Shown: positions 1 through 12,285, numbered from the stretch's first letter. The stretch: DNA of 64,000 bases from Rhinatrema bivittatum (GCF_901001135.1 NC_042617.1:32295793-32359792), one strand, 5' to 3'. The notes: generated by a model from the letters alone, not told the origin. Translations and numbers: made by a program.

Positions 1-1225
1 AGGTCTCTTCCAGAGCGTAACCTTAAGTAGCTAGTTCTCCAGTGAGGCAGGCAGGTATTAAGAAAGCCATTTCCTACTTAAAGACAACCATGCCCCACCA
101 GGTGTGTGCAGAATGGTCTGGGAAACAATGTAGGAGGCACAATAGCTTGATTTAATGTGGCATGCAACAACACTTTAGAAGTAACTTGGGGTGAGTATGT
201 AGGACTGCTTTATTGTGAAAAAACTGAACGAGATGAATATGAAACCAAAAGTTTGCAGCTCACTTCCTCTTCATGTCAAGAGACATGAGAAGTGAACTTT
301 CCAGATAAAAAAAAAACAAACTTCAAGTGATGTAACCTGCCAGGATGGCTGCCTGAGCTCAGAGCTTCCCACCATGCCTCAGATTTATTTTGGCTGTGTC
401 TGGATGCAAATCTACCCAGAAGACTTTTAGGGACTGCAACAGCACTGTCAGTGTCAACGCAGTAAGAAACCATGTACCCTGTTTGTTACTTAGGTGCAAC
501 TCCAGTCAATTAGAAGATGGCGGCTGCTGTGACTCCTGAGCTGCAAAAAGGGCACGTGCACTGATTCTAAGGCTGTTCTGGGGAGCCCAGGTACAGGTGA
601 TTGTCTCAATCTGAAATGTTGCAGTGGTTTCTGGAGCTAAAAAAGTGATATATTTCATCAGTTAAAGAAGAGATGTTAAATAGTGGATGCTGAAATAAGG
701 TTAAAGCATATACCCTACTTCTCAAATGCAAAGCTCTATACTGGATGTGAATAAGGTTAAAGGAGATAGTCAAATCTGCAGTTCCATGATGTGCCAGAGA
801 TGATTTAGATACTGTAGAAACTATAAAGAAAATAAGCAAGGCCATTTTGAGGTCTGGGAACTAACAATGATGCTGAGATTTTACATGACCATTGCTCTTT
901 GGGCTCCCAGAAGAAAAAGTCCCCCTCCCTTCTTTTAGATGGTGTGGAGGGCTGTGGTAGGGGGCTCATGGCTCCATAGAAGTTGTCATTCCTCCTTGGG
1001 TTCAGGATCTGGATGGCTTCTGTTATTCAGATCATGTATGAGTAGATTGGGAGAACATTATATGCCTTAGTATTGGTTTTATTGCTGTAATGCTCTATTC
1101 AGTCTTTATGATAAGAAGTTATGTTTGTTGGCTATAGGTACATTTAGGGAATTACTGGATATTGAAGGGTTACATTCTCTGGTAAAGAGGCTCCTATTTA
1201 AAGAAGCTAAACATTTAATAAGCTT
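1..1225. other. No gene recognised; possibly decayed L1 5' part
   Basis: No convincing coding exon is visible. The stretch from about 480 onward lies directly upstream of an L1-type endonuclease fragment in the same orientation, and could be the worn ORF1 and spacer of that element. It has no frame I can align with confidence. All reading frames are short and broken. Confidence 0.4.
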
Positions 1226-1830
1226 CTATAATTTAAATTCAGGAAACTCACCTAAAGAAACAAGATGAACATTTGTTAAAAGAAACAAGGGTACCCTCTT
1301 AGTATTAAAGAGGAATAAGAGGAATAAGTATGGTGGGGTGGGGATTTTAATTTCCCATGATTTAATGGATGATATTTGAGATGAAACTGGATATGGAAGA
1401 TATATTTTAATGAAAATTTGTACACTGATTTTTACACTTGTTAATGTATATATGTTCCCAATAGTGATCAAAGGGTTTTCTATGATTAAAAACAAACAAT
1501 CTTAGTAGCTGTTCAGAGGGCCAGTTAATACTGACAATTTCACCAACTATGGATAACTCGGGTAGGAGTGGGGGGTTCCTCTTCTAAATCTCATCAGCTT
1601 AAAAACAAATGTTAAAAAAAAAGTTTGATAGCTTTGGGTTTACTTTATATAACCACTCAAGATTGTTCTTGAAGCCTCATGGGACATCTTAGAATTGATT
1701 TTATTTTTGGTTGATAAATTATATTTTTAGCATCCAAAGTCTACCAGCATTTGCATAAGTGGCATTGATACTTCTTGTGGTTAGGGAGGATTGCAACAAT
1801 TAAGATGTCTATATTGTCTAAGTTGTGTTA
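1226..1830 (+). mobile_element. L1-type LINE fragment, endonuclease domain (degenerate)
   Basis: Translating in shifting plus-strand frames gives the order of an L1-clade apurinic endonuclease: an ETHL-like block near 1250, then a GVGILISHDLMDD segment near 1335-1370, then YGRYILMKI near 1395, then a segment resembling RIDF..LINYIFSIQS near 1690-1740, which fits the domain's C-terminal part. Several frameshifts and stops separate the pieces, so this is a dead fragment. No reverse transcriptase follows. It differs from the L1 copies at 16-20 kb and 44-50 kb in wording and is probably an older subfamily. Confidence 0.65.
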
Positions 1831-1984
1831 TTTTGTTTTTACACACAAACTTACAACTGGAAGTCCCACAAAGCTTTAATAGGCTTCAACACTAATTCTG
1901 AAGTGCAGGCCCCCCTCCCAAAAGGATGGCACGTTCTATATTTTATTTAGATCTAAATTGCTGGGAGAGCTAGTTTCTAATCTT

Positions 1985-2530
1985 AAACATATAGAAAGAG
2001 AAATGATGGCAAAAAAAACCCAAAAAACGACCAATCAACCCATCCAGTCTGCCCAGCAAGCTCCCACACTTATCTGTTTCAACCACCACCAAGTTCAGGG
2101 CCCTTGTTGATAAATGATTCAAATTTCCTGCCATCCCCTGCCATTGATGCAGAAAGTAATGTTGGAGTTGCAAAGGTGAGCATAAGGCTTAATGGTAGTA
2201 ACTGCCGCAGCAAGCAAGTTGCCCTAATGCTTGTTTACCCAGACTGCACAGATCAATGCCTCGTTGGATGTTGTCTGAATGTAATTCTGTTTTCCCACAT
2301 TTCCCCCTGCTGTTGAAGCAGAGAGCAACACTGTATATGCATTCAAAGTGCTGTATCAGGATTAATTGGTTTAGGGTAGTAACCGCCGTAATAAGCAAGC
2401 TACCCCTACGCTTGTTTACCCAGATTATGTAGTTCAGTCCTTGTTGGTTATCTGAATGCAAATCCTTTTCCACATTTCCCCTTGCCGTTGAAGCAGAGAA
2501 CAATGTTGGAGTTGCATTAACCGTGCGAAG
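1985..2530 (+). repeat. Interspersed repeat with about 170-bp tandem units
   Basis: The block opens with a module (about 1985-2065) that reads CCATCCAGTCTGCCCAGC at its core. The same module recurs in reverse orientation near 34290-34330 and, decayed, near 26520-26590. After it, a unit starting with TTG-A-GCAGA repeats at 2144, 2313 and 2488, giving a period of 169-175 bp with clear drift between copies. Each unit shares GTTTACCCAGA and a TTTCCCC...TTGAAGCAGAG segment. I cannot assign the family. The short reading frames in it are not genes. Confidence 0.6.
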
Positions 2531-2539
2531 GCTTGAGTA

Positions 2540-2817
2540 AGGGTAATCTCCACTCTAGTAATCCATCCCCATCCTCTAGCCTTATGGATCAAGTGTATTT
2601 ATCCCATGCCCCTTTGAAATCCTTCACAGTTTTAGTCTTCACCATTTCCTCTGGAAGGGCATTCCAGGCATCCACCACCCTATCTGTGAAGAAATACTTC
2701 CTGACATTGGTTCTGAGTCTTCCTCCCTGGAGCTTCAAATCATGACCCCTAGGTTCTGATTCCCCCCCCCACAAAAGGTTTGTTGAAGACCATGGATCAT
2801 TAAAACCTTTCAAGTAC
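2540..2817 (-). mobile_element. CR1-type LINE, 3' end (part 1 of a split copy)
   Basis: The minus strand encodes the C-terminal end of a CR1-clade reverse transcriptase: a LQGGRLRTNVRKYFF segment, then VVDAWNALPEEMV and DFKGAWDKY, which match the usual end of CR1 ORF2. The reading stops abruptly near 2817 at YLKGFN, where a plus-strand L2 begins. The missing upstream CR1 sequence resumes at 4998, so this is one element split in two. Confidence 0.8.
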
Positions 2818-4997
2818 CGTACTCAACTAGCTGCATATAAAAAATCTATCCAAAACACAAAACGGGACTACTATGGTAAAAAAATAATAAACTCCACTAA
2901 TAAATCAAAATCCTTGTTCAACATTGTAAACAACCTCATCTCAGATAACGGCATCTCTACTGTTTCTGTCTCCAAAAAAAACCTAAGCCAAGACTTAGCT
3001 ATCTTTTTCAATGACAAAATCTCCAAAATCATAGATTCCCTCAACTCTACATCAAACTTGCCTTTGCAAATGCAAACCTCAACAAACATCTCTCCCTGGT
3101 TCGAATTCAGACATATCCATTTTGGAAACTGAAAAAATGATTAAAAAAATCAACCCTGCATGACATGATTTAGACTCCATTCCCACTCGAGTTCTTAAGG
3201 AAATTGCTCATCCTTTAGCCCCAACAATTGCAGCAATCAACAAATCCCTAGATGAAGGTGAGCTACCTCCCATGCTTAAAATTGCCACTATCACACCTCT
3301 TCTAAAGAAAAAATACCTCAACCCTGACGACCTTAACAATTACCGCCCAATTTCTAACCTACCCTTCTTTGCCAAATTGACTGAGAAGGCGGTACTGAAA
3401 CAACTCAATGATCATTTGGATGACAACAAAATCCTTTACCCCACCCAATTTGGTTTTAGAAAAAACCACAGCACTGAAACCCTCCTACTCAACCTTTCCA
3501 ATACAATTCTAAGAGGTCTTGACAACAAAAAAGGATATTTACTGATTCTTCTAGACCTTTCTGCAGCCTTTGATACGGTGGACCACAATTTGCTTATTTC
3601 TAGTCTGGAAACCATCAGTCTCGCTGAAAAAACCCTAAGTTGGTTTACATCCTTCCTGAAAAATAGATTTTTCAGAGTCTTACAACTCTTCTTCAAATGC
3701 CATCCCCCTCAATACTGGTGTACCTCAAGGATCAGCTCTCTCCCCCATTCTGTTTAACATTTACCTTATTCCGCTATGCCATCTCCTATCCAAACTTGAT
3801 ATCACCTATTACATGTACGCCGATGATATTCAAATTCTCATTCCAATTTCCTCCTCCATTGAAGATTCTATGTCCAGTGCTGCCTCACTCCTTGATTCAA
3901 TCAGAAACTTGTTACTCCAGCTCAAATATGAACAAAACCGAATGCATTCTAATCGCCAGAAATAATGTCAGACCAAAATTTATCCCACCTTTCCAATTTG
4001 ACAATAACACCATCCAACTCAAAGACAACGTTAAAGACTTGGGCTTCTGGATTGATAGCGATCTAAACTATAAAATACACATCTCTTCAAAAATAAAAGA
4101 AGGATTTCACAAATTACATTTAAACACCTAAAACCTCTGCTTCACCCCCATGATTTCAAAACCGTCCTTCAAACCCTAATCTTCTCTGGTCTGGACTATT
4201 GCAACTCTCTACTAATTGGCTTACCTAAATCATCCCTAAGACCCTTACAACTTCTTCAGAATGCTGCTGCCAGAGTTCTGACGGGTAAAAGAAAATTTGA
4301 TCATCTCACCCGTACTCAAGCAATTACAATGGCTCTCAATTGAACAAAGAATCGAATTTAAGATCCTTTCAACTTTACAGAAAGCAATATACAAAGCAGA
4401 CTACACCGCACTTGATGACATCATTCATATCCAGTACTCTCCACGCACAACAAGATCAACTAGTAAACTACAGCTAGTGATTCCATCACTCCCTCTTGCT
4501 AAACTCTCGTCCACCAGAAACAGAGCCATTTCTATCATCGGCCCAAAACTATGGAACTCCTTACCTCAGTTCCTCACCTCCCAAGAAAACCCAAAATCTT
4601 TTAAGAAAGAACTAAAAGCCTGGCTACTCTGCCAATCTCATACTGACAGCTGCACAACAATCTCAAAACTTAATCCCACAGCTTCCCATATTTTGTCATT
4701 TATTCCCCCTCTGTCTAATCTTCCTGTTTCCTAAGATATCTAAGTATTTTTTCATTATACTTGAACTCAGTCTATTTAATGTACCTATCCTTTGGTACAT
4801 CTTATCTGGTTTATGCTCAATGTGCTTATCCTTTGGGATATCTTGCCTTGTTCATATGTTTGACATGACAGTTCTCAGATTGTTAATTGTTTTTTCTTCA
4901 ATGTTCAATAGTTTTATGTAACATGTTATAATTTGTAAACCGGAGTGAAGGCTACTCTGCTCTACCTCGGTATATAAAAAATGCTAAATAAATAAAT
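2818..4997 (+). mobile_element. L2-type LINE inserted into CR1
   Basis: A 5'-truncated L2-clade LINE of about 2.2 kb. Its plus-strand frames give the reverse transcriptase and C-terminal domain (separate entry), and its 3' end is typical: TGTAAACCGGAGTGAAGG, then a GGTATATAAAAA block and an AATAAATAAAT tail ending at 4997. Minus-strand CR1 coding sequence stops at its left edge and continues at its right edge, so it is nested in that CR1. I could not find a convincing target-site duplication. A few CR1 bases appear to be missing at the junction. Confidence 0.85.
2850..4734 (+). pseudogene. L2 ORF2 reverse transcriptase, frameshifted
   Basis: This encodes a LINE reverse transcriptase that would copy the element's RNA at the target site. 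The longest open segment (3272-3757) carries NYRPISNLPF, then QFGFRKNHSTETLL, then LLILLDLSAAFDTVDH, the fingers and palm motifs of the L2 clade. After a frameshift near 3690, the catalytic YADD box lies at 3816-3827 in another frame. A further block at 4297-4734 holds the C-terminal segment with LWNSLPQFLT. At least four frameshifts or stops separate these parts, and no N-terminal endonuclease is present. The copy is therefore truncated and inactive. Confidence 0.85.
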
Positions 4998-5277
4998 CTG
5001 TATAATATCACCCATGCTCCTCCTCCAGGGTGTACATATTTAGGTTCTTCAATCTTTCCTCATAAGTCATTTTATGAAGACCATCCACCTTTTTGGCTGC
5101 CCTTCTCTGGACTGCCTCCATCCTGTCTGTCCCTTTGGAAATACGGTCTCCAGAACTGAACATGGTATTCCAGATGAGGCCTCACCAAGGCCCTGTACAG
5201 AGGGATCACCACTTTCTCTCAGACATTCCTCTATGCAGCCCAGCATTCTTTTGGTTTTAGCTATCTTGATGACCATG
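4998..5277 (-). mobile_element. CR1-type LINE (part 2 of the split copy)
   Basis: On the minus strand this region encodes the stretch of CR1 reverse transcriptase just upstream of the piece at 2540-2817: AKTKRMLGCIEECLRES, then ALVRPHLEY..VQFW in a shifted frame, then a YEE-like block. The order and direction show continuity across the L2 insertion. At its 5' end (5277) it abuts the tyrosine recombinase of a DIRS element on the same strand. Confidence 0.8.
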
Positions 5278-6277
5278 TATGTAGCTGCCTTACAAATGTC
5301 AATGGGTTGTACATGTTTAAGGTGTGCCAAGGAGGCCACCACTGCTCTAACTTTGTGAGCTTTGGGAACAGAATGTAGCTTTATGTTTTGTTGTAGCAGA
5401 ACTTTATGCACTGTGCTATCCGGCTGGAGATGGTGTGTTTAGCCACCGGTAGTCCAGGTGCTTTTGGGTCGAAAGAAAGTTGAAACATGGGAGTCTGAGT
5501 TTGTTCTCTTTGTAATATGCTAACGCTCTTTTGCAGTCTAGCATATGCAGTAATTTTTCCCTGTCATTTGCATGAGGTTTAGGGAAAAAGATGGGTAGTT
5601 CTATGATCTGATTGAGATGGAATTGAGACACCACTTTTGGTAGGAAGGATGGGAGAGTTCAGATAATCACTTTTTGGTGATGAAATTAAATACGGGGAAT
5701 AATGGTCCAAGGCCTGTAATTCACTGACTCGTCGTGCTGATGTTACGGCCACGAGGAATACCACTTTCCATGTGAGATATTTAAAGTGTGCCAAGTCCAT
5801 GGGTTCAAACGGGAAAAGCATGAGCTGTTCAAGAACTATGTTGAGGTTCCATGGAACTGGAGGCTTAGAGATCGAGAGGCGAAGGTGATTTAACCCCTTG
5901 ATGAAACGAGATAGTAAGGTGTGATTGGAAATAGGAATATTAAGTAGTCTGTGATATGCTATGGCACTGAGATGGACCCTAATGGATGAGGTTGCCAGAC
6001 CAGTTGTGTATAGTGTATGTAGATAATCCATAAGTAACTCAGGTGAACAGTCTAAAGGTGGTACACTGTTAGAAGTGCACCAGGTAGAGTAGTGTTTCCA
6101 TTTATAGCTATAGTTTTTCCTCGTTGAGAGTTTCCTGGATTCTAACAAAATGGGTTGTGCCGAAGTGGAAACTCCCTGTTCAGTTAGGAGCCTTTCAATC
6201 TCCATGCTGTCAAATGAAGAGATGAGTGTAGTGGGTGTAGAAGCATTCCTTGATCTTGGAAGAGAAGATCTGGGCAA
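5278..6277 (-). pseudogene. DIRS tyrosine recombinase (copy A), lacks catalytic Tyr
   Basis: Tyrosine recombinase of DIRS, which would insert the circular cDNA. The open segment at 5579-6277 (232 residues) contains a helical N-terminal core-binding domain (STRKNYSYKWKHYSTWC, then SSIRVHLSAIAYHRLL) and the start of the catalytic domain with the first arginine in TSARRVSELQAL. A second segment shows FHLNQ..LPIFFPKPH (5480-5634). A third (5280-5411) shows AHKVRAVVASLAHL, supplying the conserved His-x-x-Arg. The sequence then passes directly into CR1, so the helix with the nucleophilic tyrosine is missing. Two or more frameshifts also break it. Confidence 0.85.
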
Positions 6278-6278
6278 T

Positions 6279-7110
6279 TCAGTAATCGAATGGGGTCTGT
6301 GATGGACAGTGAGAAGGAAACTGTACCATGGTTGCCTTGGCCAGGCTGGAGCTATGAGTATCAGTTGAGCCTTGTCTGCTATGCACTTCTGAAGTGTCCT
6401 TGTTATAAGTGGTATGGGAGGAAAGGCATACAGGAGGCCTGTCGTCCACGGAATGAGGACGGCATCTTGGGCGATCCTGAACTGACTTGGTCTTATATAG
6501 CAGAATTTGGGAAGCTGAGCATTGATCTCGGTTGCAAAGATCTATTGCAGGTGTCCCCCACTGCATGAAAATGTCTTGGGCTACCTCCGAATTGAGTGTC
6601 CATTCTTGAGGATGAAAGATGCGACTTAGCCTGTCCGCCCTTGTATTTGCTACTCCTGGTAGATAAGTTGCTTGCAGATTGTATGCAATGTTGGTGAGCA
6701 TGTTTGAAGATTGTCAGGGTCTCCTTGCAAAGGGGCCATGAACAAGACCCTTCTTGCTTGTTGATACAATCAAGTGGCAATGTTTTATATGTGTAGATTC
6801 TGACTCTGCAACCTTTTAAGTGATCTTGAAACACTTCTAGCACATTTCGAATTGCTCTGAGCTCTAATAGATTTATCTGCAGGGTCTGCTCGGAGATTGT
6901 CCATAATACTTGGGTTTCGTAAATTGAAATGTGCTCCCCATCCCTTGCGAGATGCATCTGTGGTTAACTGTGTTGTGAGGAGGAGGACTGAATACTGCTC
7001 CTTTGGACAAGGTGGAGTGTAGGAGCCACCATGTTATATCCTGCTTCATCTCGGAAATCAACGATAGCTTGTGTCAACGGTTGTGTTTCCATTGACGTTT
7101 TAGTCCCCAT
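6279..7110 (-). pseudogene. DIRS RNase H and linker (copy A)
   Basis: The segment at 6493-6957 carries QINLLELRAIRNVLEVF and HLKGCRVRIYT, the usual RNase H landmarks of DIRS, preceded in another frame by TDASRKGWGAH near 6950. The segment at 6279-6701 carries LPGVANTRADRLSR, the D-containing end of the RNase H fold, followed by HPQEWTLN, the start of the methylase-like linker found in DIRS. The product would degrade the RNA strand of the RNA:DNA hybrid. Frameshifts break the domain into at least three pieces. Confidence 0.75.
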
Positions 7111-7830
7111 TGCAGACGTCTCATGTGTAGCCTGGTGTTAGGTACTATGAATATAGCCGCTGCCATGTGGCCAAAGACTACCAGAATTTGTCTTGCCGAC
7201 TGCCTTTGAGTGTTGTTCAATGAGTAGAGAAGTTGACTTATTTGTATTCTATTGGGAGATATGCCCGATTGTGAACAGTGTCCAGGCCCGCTCCTATGAA
7301 CTGTAGTCATTGTGTTGGTTGGAGATGTGATTTCTGAAAATTGATCACTAGCCCCAATTCCTGTAAGTACTGTATCACCTGGAGATGAGAGTAAGATCTC
7401 TGGGGTCGAGGCTATTAGCCAATCATCCAGATATGGAAAGATGGTCATACCCTGTCAGATGAGCCACCACCACCACAACCATGCATTTGGTGAAAACCCT
7501 GGATGCAGCAGATAGTCCAAAGGGAATAATCTTGTACTGGTAGTGTTGATGGCCGTAGCGAAAGCATAGGTAACGCCAAGAGGATGGATTGGAATGTGTG
7601 TATGTATTCTTCAGATTGATGGAACACATCCAGTCATTGGGTTGAATCAGAGATAAGATCGATTTCAACGATACCTTCTTGAATTTCTCTTTGCTCAGGA
7701 ATTTATTCAATTCCCATAGATCTAATATGGGGCTAAGTCCAAACGTTTTGGGTATGAGGAAGTATGGGGGAATAGAACTTTTTTGGGAAAATTCGAATGG
7801 CCTGCTGTTTGTGAAGCAAAGCAATCTCCT
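7074..7830 (-). pseudogene. DIRS reverse transcriptase (copy A)
   Basis: The 7423-7824 segment reads YFLIPKTFGLSPILDL, then LNKFLSKEKFKK, then QHYQYKIIPFGLSAASRVF, the fingers and palm of a DIRS/Ty3-like reverse transcriptase. The catalytic box follows one frame over as PYLDDWLI at about 7418-7436, so the two aspartates survive. A conserved downstream motif, FGHMAAAIF....LHMRRLQW, lies near 7110-7180. A frameshift just before the YLDD box and several more downstream inactivate it. Confidence 0.85.
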
Positions 7831-7999
7831 CCCCCAGTTGTGGTTGGAAGCTTTGACTCTTTAGAGTGTAAAAGTGAGGTAGTATGGGTTTTGTGGTAAA
7901 TTGGAGTTGATAGCCATGTCGTACTATTCCTAAAACCCATTGATTGGTTATTTTCTCCCACGCAAGAATGAATTCTTCCAGGTAGTGCTTGATATAATT

Positions 8000-10245
8000 G
8001 TGGTGGCTGGTTTATTAAAAGGACGGCATTGATTTTACTGCAGCAGCCGGTTGTGTTTGCTGTCTCTGGTTACGTGGTTTACCCCTATGTTGAGTCGTGT
8101 TTTGTTGCGGTGGCGGACGCTGGTAAGATGGATACGTCTGTGTATGAAAAGATTGATAAGACCTGAAAGGTCTGTGATTATAGGATTGTCTACGTGTAGA
8201 TCCCACAACGATGCATGGTCGAGTAGTGAGATTGTGACATTAAGGATTGGACTGCTAGTGCTTCCTCTTACTTTTCCAACTGTTTCTTGAAACAGTTCTC
8301 CAAACAGGTTCTCTCCTGTTCACGGGAGGTTCGTCAGTTTGTGTAAATCTTCTCTTATCGTACTACAGCATAACCATGCCATCCTATGGACTGCTATGGC
8401 TGAGACAGATGCCCTAGAAGATGTTTCAAATGCCTCATATTGATCGTAGGTGGTGTCTAGAACACTCTTCCATATCATGAAGAGATGGTGGTACCTGATC
8501 AGCCGTCGAGGAAAGCATACCTTGTGGCTTGTATGCACTCAGGTATTGTACCATATAGAATTGATGGTGCATAATGCGGGCATTCAACATTGGCAGGAAG
8601 ATGTATCATAACTCAAAGTCATCTAAACACTGGTTGTCTTTACCAGGTGGATACAAGGCATGCGATTTTGCTTTTTTGAATCTTTGCATTGCCAACTCAC
8701 AATTGAAGCATGTGGTAATTGTGGTATAGAGTAAGGTGATGTTTTTTTGCATATGAAATTTTATATCCATTTTCTTGGAAACCGCTGATAGAGAATAAGG
8801 TGTTTCCCATGACTTCTGCAAGACAATGTAATAATTCATGTGGTGGGAGAGATATTGGTTCTCCTGGAGCATCGAAAATCTTTAGGAGACCAAATGTTTC
8901 TCACCTAGGGTCTGTCTCCTTTTGGACCTCCAGATGTAATACCGTGCCCAATTTTTTCTAAAACTTTTGGGTATGTCAGGTCGTCTGGAGGAGAATATGG
9001 TTCCTGTGGGAATCCAGTAGATGACAAATGGGGACATTTTGTGGAGAGAGAATCTCTAGGGGTATCTCGCTGTTGAATTGATGAAATTGGTCGTTTCGTC
9101 ATTGGGGATGCCGGAGGCTCCACCGACTGTTCTCTAGAGGTATGTATTGTGTTCTGGAGAACTCATAGCTCGTTAGACATCTTAAAAGATGAAGAGTAAA
9201 ACCCTGCCAATGATTGGGATAATTGAAGAAATGCCTCTTGTTTGAGGAGGCATTGCTGCACGACCAGATTGTTTTGGTAGTTCACCTGTTTTAGGTGATA
9301 CTGTAGGAATTTTAGTGATAGTAGCTGGTACGTCATACTTGTTCCTCATCTTGCCCTCTGTGGTCTTAACAGAAGTATGAGGACTAAGATGCAGCAGAGG
9401 AAGTGATTTGTATTAATTGTCTACGAGATAGGGAATCTAAACTTCGTGTGTGAGATGACCTAGAAGTGGAAGGGCTCACTGCCCATGTCTCTCGTCTTTG
9501 CAGCTTTTTGATGTGAGTGACGTGATCGCCTATGGTGATGGTGGGAGATGGAACCTACAGGATCATGGTAGTGATTAATTCTACAGAGGTGAAGTCAAAA
9601 CGAATCAGAGTCTGAAGAGGTGGAATGAGGTACATGTGGAGACTGATGTCTTCGTTTTACCCCATGTGGTATTGAATGATGTATGTTTGGACTTTTGTAG
9701 TCCACTGTGCGATCTGTGTGTTGTCGAAAGCACTAATGCCTTCGGCACCATGTGTGATTTTTTGTGACTTATACCGACTTGTGTGCAGAAGTCATAGACG
9801 CCGTGCGTGCATACGATTCCTGCGTTGTGCAGCTAGTGTCTTGTGCGCTGATGATTTGGGCGCAGAAGTACTATGCGCCAATGCTGATTTGGTGCAGAAG
9901 GTATTTCAGGCGCACAAGTCGTCAGCGCCACCGTTTCCTGTGCCGATCACCGAGGCTCTTTCGGTCCTCTCGGATCCGAAGGCCTATGTCAGCTCGGTAA
10001 GTCCTTACTTCCAAGCCTGGAGGGTTGAGGATCCTATGACGACGCTCTTTCCTGTGACGGAACTGCCATCGAGGGACCAGGTGAAGAATGAGCCCCCGAT
10101 GGCTCGGAAAACGTGAAAAGTTCAAACATTTTGTAGGCCTGTTTTTGGGCTCTTGGGGGACATTAGAGTACAAAAATCACAATTTTGTAAATTATGCTCT
10201 GGTCCCAGGCATCAGTAACATCGGTCATGGCCATCTATGACAGAC
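8000..10245 (-). pseudogene. DIRS gag-like protein (copy A)
   Basis: Three gag landmarks are seen. Near the N-terminus (about 10150-10240) is a zinc-binding pattern C-x2-C-x4-H-x4-C-x2-C, reading CLGPEHNLQNCDFC after an in-frame stop. In the middle (8320-8538) is TYDQYEAFETSSRASVSAIA followed by RMAWLC. At the C-terminus (8015-8206) is a basic, Arg/Gln/Pro-rich tail. Between 9480 and 9960 the sequence is a drifted low-complexity tract rich in GCGC/GCAC motifs. The protein would package the element RNA. It is fragmented by many frame changes. Confidence 0.65.
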
Positions 10246-10490
10246 ATTACCTTGCCACAGGGTTTAAACCCCGGCTTTGACATTTCAATAAAATAAATGC
10301 TGAGAAGTCAGCCCTGCATGCGATTCTGCTCACGGAAAAAACAGACTGAGGAGAATGTTACTTTCCTGTGCCAACACACGTACAGCCGCAGAGAGCTAAA
10401 ATCTTAATCTGCTTTGTAAAGCTCCGCCTCCTGGACCTGATTGACAGATCCCATGATGGCATGGCTAATTCAGCCCTGCTATTGACGGGA

Positions 10491-12285
10491 AAACTATAGA
10501 CCAGTGAAATGACTTCAGTGATGGGAAAAATTGTGGAAATTAAAGAATCAAATCATAGAACAGACAATTTAATTAACATAGCCAGAATGGATTTACCTAA
10601 GGGAAGTCTTGCTCAAATCTTTTTTGTTTGAAGGGGTGAAAAAACCAAAACATGGATAACAATCAGTAGATGTGGTGTATTTGGATTTTCAGAAGGCATT
10701 TGACAGTCCCTCATGAGAAGCTTCTAAGAAAAAAAAAGGAAAGTCATGGGATGAGAGATCTCCTTTTAGGGACTGCAAACTGGTTAAAAGACAGGAAAGT
10801 GTGGGATTAAATGGTCTGTTTTCAGTGCAAAAAAGGAAAATAATGGATTACCTTAGGGATCATAACTTGGATCAGTGGTTAAATTTCAAGCAGATTGTGA
10901 TACATTTCAGGTGGAACTTGAGACTGCAAGATTGGGTGACCATATGGCAAATGAAATGTAATGGGGACAAGCATAAGGTGACCAAACGAAGAAGATTGGT
11001 AAACACCAAGTAAACTGATATAAAATGCCCGACATGCTGAGTTTTGCTCAATTTTGAGCTGCTTCAGGGGCTATAACTGTACTGTTATCAACAGTAGTCA
11101 CATTGTTATCATATGTTTTAGAATAGAGTTCAATGTTAATCTTTGAGCTGTTAGAGTCGGTAGTATCTGTTAGCAGCCGCTTCAGTTAGCATCAAATCCA
11201 GTATGCCGATTCCACTGACTACTGTTAGACTGCACCTCTGTGACCACTGCCGTCAGGCTGAATGTGTACTGCAGGCATGCTTGTTTTTCACAGCCATTTA
11301 AATCATTGCATTTTCGTGCCAAAACCTGTTAGAACCACTATTCAACGCATCTCCATGGTCACTGCTGTCAAACCGGATGTTGCACTGAAGTACAGAGAAG
11401 GGTGAGCAAAATGATAGAGGGCATTTGTGGATGACAATTATGAAAAGTAGTTAAATCAAGCAGATTGTGATAAACCAAGATGATCTTGCGAGATGAAATT
11501 TAACGTGGACGAGCGCAAAGTGATGCATATAGGTAAAAATAGAACCTAACATCGTGTAACTACAGCAAGGGTTATCTTTAGGAGTTATCACCCAGGAAAG
11601 ATCTAAGCATCATAGTGGACAAATCACTGAAATAGCTCAGTGTGCTGTGGCAGTCAAGAAAGCAGATGTTAGGAATTAGGAAGAGAATGGTAAATAAAAT
11701 GTAGTGTCCTAATGCTTCTATTGCTCCATGGTGAGATTGCATCTTGAATAATGTGTGCAATTCTGGTCACTGCATCTCAAAAAAGATAGTTGCACTGGAG
11801 AAAGTGCAGAGAAGGGTGACCAAAATAAGGAGCATGGAACAGCTGCCCTATGAGGAAAGGCTGAAGTTAGGACTGCTCAATTTGGAGAAGACACAACTGA
11901 GGGGGGGGGATATGATAGAGGTCTACAAAATCATGAAAGGACTTAAGTTAATGTAAATTGGTTATTTACTCTCAGATAATAGGCCCAGGGGGCACTCCAT
12001 GAAGTTAAGTAGCTCATTTAAAACAAAAAACTGAAAGTTCCTTACACTCACATAGTTAAGCTCTGGAATTCATTGCCACAGGGTGTGGTTACAGCAGTTA
12101 GTGTAACTGAGTTTAAACATGGTTGGGATAAGTTCCTAGAGGAAAAATCCATGAACTGCTATTAACAATAGGTTGTGATTTAATGTTTGGGTACTTGCCA
12201 GGTAATTCTGACTTTGATTGGCCACTGTTGGAAAGAGGATACTGGGCTTGATAGACTCTTGGTCTTACCCAGTATGGTATATTTT
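10491..12285 (+). mobile_element. CR1-type LINE, degenerate
   Basis: The plus strand starts at the NYRPV block of CR1 reverse transcriptase (10491), continues with a DFQKAFD-like segment near 10680 and ends with YEERLKLGLLNLEKTQLRGG near 11850-11910 and FLEEKSMNCY near 12150. The CR1 3' UTR follows (GGAAAGAGGATACTGGGCTTG). Between about 11010 and 11400 the coding match is lost, and the match resumes with a duplicated stretch (a KCKVMHIG-like segment near 11520). An insertion or local rearrangement occurred there. It is heavily mutated. Confidence 0.75.

Larger units (their letters stand above)
5278..10490 (-). mobile_element. DIRS-type retrotransposon, copy A
   Basis: A DIRS-order element in the expected gene order on the minus strand: gag (10.25 to about 8.0 kb), reverse transcriptase (7.83-7.07 kb), RNase H (about 7.1-6.5 kb) and tyrosine recombinase (6.28-5.28 kb). 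DIRS elements integrate with a tyrosine recombinase rather than a DDE integrase and leave no target duplication. This copy is about 5.2 kb. Its 3' end is cut at the recombinase just before the catalytic tyrosine, where CR1 sequence begins. The 5' terminal part (about 10260-10490) is non-coding. It is more diverged from the other three DIRS copies here than they are from one another. Many frameshifts and stops make it inactive. Confidence 0.88.

Noticed and set aside
9676..10116. 146-codon plus-strand frame (MMYVWTFVVHCAICVLSK...)
   Set aside because: It is antisense to the low-complexity part of the DIRS gag. The cysteine-rich look comes from repeated GCGC/TGTGC motifs.
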